From positions 1 to 64,000 of the forward strand of contig URPL01000004.1 of assembly GCA_900549725.1 (NCBI GenBank): DNA of 64,000 nucleotides. The letters run 5' to 3'. Both the position numbers and the translations under genes were made by a program. The notes beneath the pieces are model-generated. The model saw only the letters and a list, made by a program, of their open reading frames with translations, was not told the origin of the DNA and did no database searches. This stretch comes from an uncultured Eubacteriales bacterium (GTDB lineage Bacteria; Bacillota; Clostridia; Oscillospirales; CAG-272). Positions 17,401 through 23,463 of the stretch are shown here, piece by piece (position 1 is the first letter of the stretch; each line of letters starts with the position of its first letter).

Positions 17401-18157
17401 GCTCTCCCGGGCGAAGCTTGCGGAAAATTTCGCGCAGCGCCTCATCGCCCGGAGCGGAATTGTTTTTTTCCGCCTCCTGCTGCATCAGGTCCTTCTCGGC
17501 GGTGCCGATAAGCATGGGGTCATCGCCGAAAAATGTCTTGATCTCGGCAACGGTTTCAATGCCGAGCGCGCGGATGAGCACGGTAACGGGGATCTTACGG
17601 TTTTTATCGATGCGGACATAGAGAACGTCGTTGGCATCGGTCTCGTATTCAAGCCATGCGCCACGATACGGAATCACCGTCGCCGCATACAGGCGCTTGC
17701 CGGTTTTGTCAATGCTGGATTCATAATAGATTCCGGGGGAGCGGACGATCTGGGACACGATAACGCGTTCTGCGCCGTTGATGATAAAGGTTCCGTTTTC
17801 CGTCATCAGCGGAAAGTCTCCCATAAAGACCTCCTGCTCCTTGACCTCGCCGGTGGAACGGTTGGTCAGGCGGACGCGGACGCGCAGAGGAGCGGCATAG
17901 TTGACATCCCGCTCTTTGCATTCCTCCACGGGGTATTTCGGGGTTTTGTCAATAGAATAATCCACAAATTCGATGACAAGGTTGCCCGAATAGTCCACAA
18001 TAGGAGAAACGTCCTTCAAAACCTCCATCAAACCCTCTTGCACAAAGGATCGATACGATTCCTTCTGCACCTCGATTAGATTCGGCATCTCGATCGCTTC
18101 GTAGATTTTTGAGAAGCTCATTCTGATATTCGTACCAAGCTTCTGGGGTTTGACCAT
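14441..18157 (-). CDS. rpoB: DNA-directed RNA polymerase subunit beta
   Basis: This is the 1238-residue beta subunit. The rifampicin-binding region reads [20 protein letters not shown] followed by [13 protein letters not shown], with the usual susceptible residues (Q, D, H, S) in place. The catalytic-site segment [12 protein letters not shown] and the C-terminal [24 protein letters not shown] are conserved. The last 65 residues are a highly acidic tail rich in Asp and Glu. The ATG at 18157 is preferred over an in-frame start 17 codons upstream because AAGGAGTG precedes it. Unlike many Firmicutes, rplL is not upstream; a sporulation gene is. Confidence 0.99.
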   Translation of the reverse strand: [1238 protein letters not shown]

Positions 18158-18312
18158 GAATCTATCACTCCTTCTCATCCCGATCGGAAAACGGCGCTTT
18201 CGACGCACGAAAAAAACACCGTTTCCGTCGAATTTTTGCTTTTAACAGCCTTGCTGAAAATCCGCCGATGGGCAAAAAAGCCGACATTAAAGCAATTATA
18301 ATACAGTGTATT

Positions 18313-18341
18313 ATTTTAACACTATTTTCCGTCACTGTCAA
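18313..18341 (-). promoter_or_regulatory. Promoter of the rpoBC operon
   Basis: On the minus strand, TTGACA and TAAAAT are separated by 17 bases, leaving an untranslated leader of about 150 bases. A second TATAAT-like element lies just downstream on the same strand. Confidence 0.7.
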
Positions 18342-18433
18342 GCGATTTTATAAAAAAATCAACCCCGATCTGCATTTTTTTATTCTCTCGGGGAAAGATG
18401 TGAAAAAAGTTGTCAGAGGAATCAAAGTCAGCC

Positions 18434-19831
18434 ATGCAGCATACTGAGGCACACGAAAACAACACCCTGCAAAAGCGCTTTGAAGCGCAGTATTTATATT
18501 CGCACAGCAGCGATATCATCACGCGCACCGTACGCATCGGAGAAAAAACGGGGCAGCTGTATCTTATCGACGGGCTGTGCAGCGATGCCGTATTGGAGCG
18601 CGTAATCGAGGCGGTACAAACCGCGCCTGCGCACCTCGGCACGGCACAAATGCTTTTAGAGCGCGCCGTTTCCTATGCGGAATGCTCACTGAGCCTTGAT
18701 GCACAGGAAATTTTCCTGCAAATCAGCACGGGCGCGGCGACGCTTTTTTATGACGGGTGCGCCATCTTGATTAAAGCACGCAATGTGCCCACACGCGGCA
18801 TTGCAGAGCCGCAGAACGACCGCGTTTTGCGCGGCGCCCGCACGGGGTTTGTGGAGACGCTTGTGAAAAACACGGCGCTTCTGCGCCGGCAGATCAAAAG
18901 TCCGGAGCTGTGCGTGCATACGCTCTGTGTGGGACAAAGCACAAAAACGCAGGTCGCCGTTTGCTATATGGGCAAACGGGCAAATCCGGACACGGTCAAA
19001 GCGGTAAAGCTGCGCCTTGCAAAGAGTCGGACCGATTCCGCAACGCTCGGCGCACAAAGCATTGCGGAAATCCTGATTCAAAAAAGCTGGTGGAATCCGT
19101 TCCCGAAATTTCGCTTCACCGAACGCCCCGATGCCGCAAGCGCCGCAATTTTGGAGGGCTGTGTTGTTATTTTAACGGATAATTCGCCGCAAGCCATTCT
19201 TCTGCCCGTCTCTATCCTCGATTTTTTGCAGCAGACGGAGGATTACTATATGCCGCCCGCCGTCGGGACCTATCTGCGCCTTGTGCGGTTTTTCACCTAT
19301 CTCATCGGAATTTATCTCACACCGATCTGGTATTTTTTCGACACCCATGCGCAGCTCGTCCCCCACTCTCTTTCTTTTTTGGTGGAGCATGAGCAGCCCG
19401 CCATTCCGCTGCTGCTGCAATTTCTGATCATAGAATTTGCAATCGACGGGTTGCGCCTCGCCTCCCTCAACACACCCGACCCTTTGGCAAATTCACTCAG
19501 CGTGGTAGGTGGGCTGATTCTGGGGGACATCGCGGTGCAGGTGGGATGGGTCCTGCCGCAAACCGTTTTGTACGCCGCCATTGTCGCCATTGCGAACTTC
19601 ATTCAGCAAAGCTTTGAGCTCGGCTATGCCACCAAATTCAGCAGAATCGCAATGCTCTGCGCAACGGCTGCTTTCGGAATCTGGGGGCTAATCGGGGTGA
19701 ATGTGCTGCTGCTTGTCCTGTTGCTGACGAACAAAACCGTTGACGGGACCAGGCGGTATTTTTGGCCACTGATCCCTTTCAACGGTCGCGCATTATTGCA
19801 TCTGCTCATCCGCCGCAGAAAATTCGACTGA
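18434..19831 (+). CDS. spoVAF: Spore germination/maturation protein, SpoVAF (GerA) family
   Basis: This is a spore inner-membrane protein of the GerA A-subunit family, closest by eye to SpoVAF of Bacillus. Shared marks include VLRGARTGFVETLVKNTALLRR, the FP-TERPD block (KFRFTERPDAAS, then ILEGCVVIL), and AVGTYLRLVRF. Four or five membrane spans fill the C-terminal half. In Bacillus, SpoVAF helps the SpoVA channel move dipicolinic acid during germination. Here it stands alone, divergent from rpoBC, with no spoVA genes nearby. The ATG at 18434 has AGAGGA 13 bases upstream. A TTG at 18410 is an alternative start adding eight residues. Its 3' end overlaps the convergent desulfurase gene by 39 bases. 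Confidence 0.85.
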   Translation: MQHTEAHENNTLQKRFEAQYLYSHSSDIITRTVRIGEKTGQLYLIDGLCSDAVLERVIEAVQTAPAHLGTAQMLLERAVSYAECSLSLDAQEIFLQISTGAATLFYDGCAILIKARNVPTRGIAEPQNDRVLRGARTGFVETLVKNTALLRRQIKSPELCVHTLCVGQSTKTQVAVCYMGKRANPDTVKAVKLRLAKSRTDSATLGAQSIAEILIQKSWWNPFPKFRFTERPDAASAAILEGCVVILTDNSPQAILLPVSILDFLQQTEDYYMPPAVGTYLRLVRFFTYLIGIYLTPIWYFFDTHAQLVPHSLSFLVEHEQPAIPLLLQFLIIEFAIDGLRLASLNTPDPLANSLSVVGGLILGDIAVQVGWVLPQTVLYAAIVAIANFIQQSFELGYATKFSRIAMLCATAAFGIWGLIGVNVLLLVLLLTNKTVDGTRRYFWPLIPFNGRALLHLLIRRRKFD

Positions 19832-20971
19832 CTCTTTTGCGATTTTCGAAAGCTCGCACAGCGTTTTGTCGATCTGTCGCTTTGTCGTATCCATGCCGAC
19901 GCTTGCGCGCAGCGCTCCGCGCGCCAATGTGCCCAGCGCCGCATGGGCAAGCGGCGCACAATGCAGCCCCGCCCGCATATAAACCCCGCTGCGGTCCAAA
20001 AGCCATGCGGTTTGCTCCGGTGCCTGCGCGCCCAAAGAAAACAGTACCGTGCCAAGGTTCTGCTCCTGCGGCAAAAACACCCGCGCTCCCGGAATTTCGA
20101 GCAGTCCCGCCTGCAGCCGCTGCCCGAGCGCCGCATGATGCTGCGCGATTTCCCCCTTTTCATAATGCGAAAGAAAGCGAAGCCCCGCGCACAGCCCCGC
20201 CGCCGCGGGGACATTCATTGTTCCCGCCTCAAGGCGCTCCGGCAGATCCTGCGGCATTGCCTCCTCTTCGGAAAACACCCCTGCCCCGCCGCAGAGAAGC
20301 GGGCGCGGAAGCGGCGCCCCTTCCCCAATCAGCAAAAGGCCGCTGCCCTGCGGCCCATACAGCCCCTTGTGTCCCGCGCAGCACAGATAATCAATTCCGA
20401 TTTTCATAGAGAGCGGCAAAATGCCGGCACTTTGCGAAGCATCTGCAAGCAAAAGCACGCCCCGCTTTTTGGAAAGCGCCGCAATTTTCTCAAGCGGCTC
20501 GCGCGCGGCGCATAAATTGGAAACATGCGTCAGCGCAATCATACGCGTCGGCGTTTCCAAAAGCTTTTCCAGCCGCCGCATGATCTCCGCCTGCGGCAGC
20601 AGAGCGCCTTTTTCAAGCACGGAGTACATTTCGCTTTTCACCCCGCGCTCCCGCAGCGCCGCGATGGGTCTGCGCACGGAATTGTGCGCAAGATCGGAAT
20701 AAAGCACCCGATCTCCCCTTTGCAAAATGCCGAAAAGGACCAAATTAAGCGCATGCGTCGCATTCATTGTTAAAACAACGCGCTCGGGCAGATCCATCCC
20801 GAAAAATTCCGCCGCCGCACAGCGGCACCGGTAAAGCGTTTGCGCTGCCGCAAGAGACAGCGTATGCCCGCCGCGCCCCGCATTTCCCGCGCATCTGATT
20901 GCCTGCCGCTGCGCCCGCAGCACCGATGGGGGCTTATGCACGGTGGTTGCCGCATTGTCAAGATAGATCAT
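19793..20971 (-). CDS. Cysteine desulfurase-family aminotransferase (class V)
   Basis: This is a 392-residue PLP enzyme. Its start MIYLDNAATTVHKPP, the PLP lysine in CAGHKGLYGPQG, and the active-site Cys in RAGLHCAPLAH place it in the cysteine-desulfurase subfamily resembling EF2568 (TIGR01977). It probably releases sulfur or selenium from cysteine or selenocysteine as an enzyme-bound persulfide. Its start overlaps the stop of a DUF3343 gene by four bases, which suggests that protein is its acceptor or partner. A longer in-frame reading upstream is rejected because the family begins at MIYLDNAAT. Confidence 0.88.
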   Translation of the reverse strand: MIYLDNAATTVHKPPSVLRAQRQAIRCAGNAGRGGHTLSLAAAQTLYRCRCAAAEFFGMDLPERVVLTMNATHALNLVLFGILQRGDRVLYSDLAHNSVRRPIAALRERGVKSEMYSVLEKGALLPQAEIMRRLEKLLETPTRMIALTHVSNLCAAREPLEKIAALSKKRGVLLLADASQSAGILPLSMKIGIDYLCCAGHKGLYGPQGSGLLLIGEGAPLPRPLLCGGAGVFSEEEAMPQDLPERLEAGTMNVPAAAGLCAGLRFLSHYEKGEIAQHHAALGQRLQAGLLEIPGARVFLPQEQNLGTVLFSLGAQAPEQTAWLLDRSGVYMRAGLHCAPLAHAALGTLARGALRASVGMDTTKRQIDKTLCELSKIAKESVEFSAADEQMQ

Positions 20972-21225
20972 CGCCCCCGCTCCCCGCCATGACGCTTCAT
21001 CTGCGTCGAAAACACCTCGCTGTACCGCACCCTGCCACGGCGCAAAAGCATTTCGATCTGCTCCCGCTCCATCGCCGCAAAAAAGCTGACGCCCCAGGCG
21101 CATCCCTTTTCCGTCATGCCCGGCAAAAGACGCGTGATGCGCGCATCAATCCCGCTTTGTCGTAAAAGCTCTTTGGCGCGCGCAGCCGTCGTTACGGAGG
21201 AAAGCGCGATGGTATATTCCGTCAT
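20968..21225 (-). CDS. DUF3343 protein (putative Se/S carrier)
   Basis: This is an 85-residue cytoplasmic protein of the DUF3343 family, described as putative Se/S carrier-like. It has the expected beta-alpha start (YTIALSSVTTAARAKELLRQSG), then LLPGMTEKGCAWGVSF with one conserved cysteine, Cys42. That Cys could accept a persulfide from the desulfurase encoded immediately downstream, with which it overlaps by four bases. GGGAGGGAGAGGG precedes the ATG. The partnership is inferred from the overlap and known co-occurrence. Confidence 0.8.
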   Translation of the reverse strand: MTEYTIALSSVTTAARAKELLRQSGIDARITRLLPGMTEKGCAWGVSFFAAMEREQIEMLLRRGRVRYSEVFSTQMKRHGGERGR

Positions 21226-21261
21226 ACCCTCTCCCTCCCATATTCAAAGAAAAGGCGGCAT

Positions 21262-21302
21262 AAAAAAGCGCCGCCTGCTACCATTGTATGTGCAGGTGGC
21301 GC
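21262..21302 (-). terminator. Terminator after divIC
   Basis: On the minus strand, GCGCCACCTGC pairs with GCAGGCGGCGC (one G-U pair) across a 13-base loop and is followed by TTTTTT. It ends the rqcP-yabP-yabQ-divIC transcript. Expression of the DUF3343/desulfurase pair then needs read-through or a weak promoter not recognised here. Confidence 0.85.
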
Positions 21303-21327
21303 GAAGCGTTCTGTGAGAGCACGCTGT

Positions 21328-21678
21328 TTAATTTGAAATATCGTTATAATAAACCGTTTCATCCGTAAAGCAATAGCCGAGCTTTTCTCTTGCAACGCGG
21401 ATACGGTAGGTATCGTCAAACGGGGTAAGCATATCCGCCTGCAGCTCTTCGATGCGGTTTTTGTATTGCGCGATCTGCTGCGTGAGAGAGGCTTCCTCCT
21501 CTTTCAGATTTGCAACCTCGGACTGCATATTGAATACGGAAACAGCCACAAAAACGCCGAACACGATAATGGCGATCTTGACAAACAAATTGCCTTTACC
21601 GCGGCGCGAAGGCTCCGGTTTCTTTTTCAGCGTGACGATGGTTTGCTGCGGCTTTTCCCGCTTTTGCTTTGTAAACAT
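21328..21678 (-). CDS. divIC: Septum formation initiator, DivIC/FtsB family
   Basis: This is a 116-residue bitopic division protein. A basic cytoplasmic N-terminus is followed by one membrane helix (around residues 34-52, LFVKIAIIVFGVFVAVSVF) and a coiled coil (SEVANLKEEEASLTQQIAQY). The short C-terminal DTYRIRVAREKLGYCFTDETVYY matches DivIC/FtsB. It bridges the divisome by binding FtsL/DivIB. The ATG at 21678 is chosen because AGGGGAG lies eight bases upstream. This makes the gene overlap the end of yabQ by 83 bases in another frame. The location after yabP-yabQ is the same as in Bacillus. Confidence 0.88.
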   Translation of the reverse strand: MFTKQKREKPQQTIVTLKKKPEPSRRGKGNLFVKIAIIVFGVFVAVSVFNMQSEVANLKEEEASLTQQIAQYKNRIEELQADMLTPFDDTYRIRVAREKLGYCFTDETVYYNDISN

Positions 21679-22351
21679 TCTGCGCACTCCCCTGCCGCTT
21701 TCGGCGGCTGTCGTCATATAAAAATCCGTTTGCCGCAAGCGCCTCAGTAGCGGCCAGGGCTGTTCTTGCTCTCTTTTTCGCCTTTTTCTCCCGCGCGGCG
21801 GCACAGGCATGCCGGAAAACCGCGTGCACCGCGCTGCCGATTTTCCGAAAAGCATACACAAAGCCTAGCATGCAATAATACACCGTGTGGTTATAGAAAA
21901 ACAGAAGGACAAAACGCACAAGCGCCGTCAAAAACAGAGCGACGCGCATCGTGCCCTTTCCAAGCGTTGCAAGATACAGCCAAAAACCAAGAGCGCACAA
22001 AGCCAGCAGATACCAGCGAAACACGCCGCTGTTGATATCATATTGCAGAAGAAGATAAAAAACGGCTGCCGCAAGGCAGAAAAGCACATCCTCCGCAATG
22101 ATCAGCCCGTCGTCGCACACACAGAACAGTTTTTTTAAAAAAGCGCCCGTAGCCGTCTCTTTCAGTATAGCACGCCGCATTTTTGCACGCAAGAGCGAAG
22201 ATGTAAATTTTCCGCCGGCGCGGTTTTTTCCGCCGTGACGCCACAGACGCAGCACGCGAAATACATCAAAGCAAACGCCGAGGACAACCCCCAGCAGAAA
22301 AAACGGCAGCAGCGTATGCACACTGCCGACAACGGAGGCATCGGGCCTCAT
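21596..22351 (-). CDS. yabQ: Spore cortex biosynthesis protein YabQ
   Basis: This is a 251-residue membrane protein needed for spore cortex formation in Bacillus. About five hydrophobic segments lie between residues 8 and 175. The family marks are an N-terminal FFLLGVVLGVCFDVFRVLR and the EDVLFCLAAAVFYLLLQY segment. The last 70 residues are strongly basic and unlike the usual family end. They extend 83 bases into the divIC gene. It overlaps yabP by four bases (ATGA). Assignment rests on sequence pattern and on the conserved rqcP-yabP-yabQ-divIC order. Confidence 0.87.
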   Translation of the reverse strand: MRPDASVVGSVHTLLPFFLLGVVLGVCFDVFRVLRLWRHGGKNRAGGKFTSSLLRAKMRRAILKETATGAFLKKLFCVCDDGLIIAEDVLFCLAAAVFYLLLQYDINSGVFRWYLLALCALGFWLYLATLGKGTMRVALFLTALVRFVLLFFYNHTVYYCMLGFVYAFRKIGSAVHAVFRHACAAAREKKAKKRARTALAATEALAANGFLYDDSRRKRQGSAQNVYKAKAGKAAANHRHAEKETGAFAPR

Positions 22352-22641
22352 GCACCGAAAAGACGGGAGAACAAGCTTCTCTTTCCCCGCGCGGGTGCCC
22401 CTGCCGCATCGCTGTACACAAGCGCCGTTACCATGCCGTCGATGAGCAGTGTATTTTTCTCCGTGCAGAGCGACAAAATGCGAAGCCCTTCCCCCTCAAT
22501 ATAAAGCTGTGCATCCGTGAGAATGACCGTGAGCGCATCCTGCGCATAGTTTTCCACATCCAAAACACCGCTGAGCGAAAGCTGCGAGCGGTTTTCCAGA
22601 GTGAGCATTTGCCGGCTTTGCGTGTTCTGCTGTTGTTCCAT
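22348..22641 (-). CDS. yabP: Sporulation protein YabP
   Basis: This is a 97-residue YabP/YqfC-family protein: LTLENRSQLSLSGVLDVENY, then LYIEGEGLRILSLCTE, then DGMVTALVYSD. In Bacillus it is required for spore cortex or coat morphogenesis in the mother cell. It lies between the S4-domain gene and yabQ, the same order as in Bacillus and many Clostridia. GGGGGTG precedes the ATG. Confidence 0.9.
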   Translation of the reverse strand: MEQQQNTQSRQMLTLENRSQLSLSGVLDVENYAQDALTVILTDAQLYIEGEGLRILSLCTEKNTLLIDGMVTALVYSDAAGAPARGKRSLFSRLFGA

Positions 22642-22699
22642 TACGGCACCCCCCGCATAGTTTGGTCCTCATGCGTATCCTATGCAAGGCCCCGCCGTT

Positions 22700-22945
22700 T
22701 TATGCTTCGATGATTTCGTACAGCGATGCAGCGTCCGCCTTTTGGGCATGCTCCGTCACACACAAAACACGCAGCCGCAGCGTTTTTTGCCCCAGGCTCA
22801 GCTCAATCACATCGCCGATTTTAACATCATAGGAAGCCTTTGCTCTTTTGCCGTTGACAAACACATGCTCGCCGTCGCAGGCGTCGTTGGCGACGGTGCG
22901 GCGTTTGATAATGCGTGATACCTTGAGGTATTTATCGAGTCTCAT
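22700..22945 (-). CDS. rqcP: RNA-binding S4 domain protein, RqcP (YabO/Hsp15-like)
   Basis: This is an 81-residue single S4 domain. It has MRLDKYLKVSRIIKRRTVANDACD, then GHVFVNGK-like EHVFVNGKRAKASYDVKIGDVIEL. RqcP holds peptidyl-tRNA in the P site of stalled 50S subunits during C-terminal alanine tailing with RqcH. Length and position before yabP match Bacillus. AGAGGGG lies seven bases before the ATG. Confidence 0.92.
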   Translation of the reverse strand: MRLDKYLKVSRIIKRRTVANDACDGEHVFVNGKRAKASYDVKIGDVIELSLGQKTLRLRVLCVTEHAQKADAASLYEIIEA

Positions 22946-22965
22946 GAAAATTCCCCTCTTGTGTG

Positions 22966-22996
22966 AAAAAAGGAGGGTGCCGCAGCGGCTCCCCCC
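22966..22996 (-). terminator. Terminator after the HU gene
   Basis: On the minus strand, GGGGGGAGCC pairs with GGCACCCTCC (one mismatch, one G-U) across a five-base loop, followed by TTTTTT. It suggests HU is largely a single-gene transcript, with partial read-through into rqcP. Confidence 0.7.
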
Positions 22997-23012
22997 TTTT
23001 CGTTTTTGAAAC

Positions 23013-23288
23013 TTATTTGTTGACAGCGTCCTTCAGAGCCTTGCCTGCGCTGAATGCAGGATGCTTGGAGGCAGGAATCGTGATTGCTTCGTTGGTCTTG
23101 GGGTTACGGCCGATTCTTTCGCCTCTTGCCTTCACTTCAAAGGTACCGAAACCGACAAGCTGAACCTTCTCACCGTCTGCAAGAGCCTTGCCGACTGCAT
23201 TCAGGAATGCGCCAACACAAGCTTCAGCGTCCTTCTTCTTCATGCCGGTCTCAGCGGCAACAGCTTCAATGATCTGTGTCTTGTTCAT
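23013..23288 (-). CDS. hup: HU family DNA-binding protein
   Basis: This is a 91-residue histone-like protein that bends and compacts DNA as a dimer. It begins MNKTQIIEAVAAETGMKKKDAE, with the beta-arm signature GFGTFEVKARGERIGRNPKT and a C-terminal FSAGKALKDAVNK. An in-frame GTG three codons upstream is rejected; the ATG at 23288 has AAGGG eight bases before it. A consensus-like promoter lies about 100 bases upstream. Confidence 0.97.
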   Translation of the reverse strand: MNKTQIIEAVAAETGMKKKDAEACVGAFLNAVGKALADGEKVQLVGFGTFEVKARGERIGRNPKTNEAITIPASKHPAFSAGKALKDAVNK

Positions 23289-23386
23289 AACATTCACCCT
23301 TCTTTTCCTTCATTCGTTTTTTCGCCAGCGGAGACGCTGCCGGCAGCTAATCGGCAACAATTCTACCGCATAAACGTTCATCTTAG

Positions 23387-23415
23387 ATTATACCGATTAT
23401 TTCCCAAAATAGCAA
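23387..23415 (-). promoter_or_regulatory. Promoter of the HU gene
   Basis: On the minus strand, TTGCTA and TATAAT are separated by 17 bases, in the gap between polC and HU. Confidence 0.8.
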
Positions 23416-23463
23416 GAGGATTCCGCATCTTTTCCATGTTTTCGCGCAGAATTAACATTTTGT

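Noticed and set aside
14945..18079. Very long plus-strand open frame opposite rpoB
   Set aside because: Antisense shadow of a highly biased gene, with no recognisable protein features.
18363..18394. CCCCGA/TCGGGG hairpin upstream of spoVAF
   Set aside because: A six-base stem with a loop of about 20 bases and no T tract; not enough for a terminator or riboswitch.
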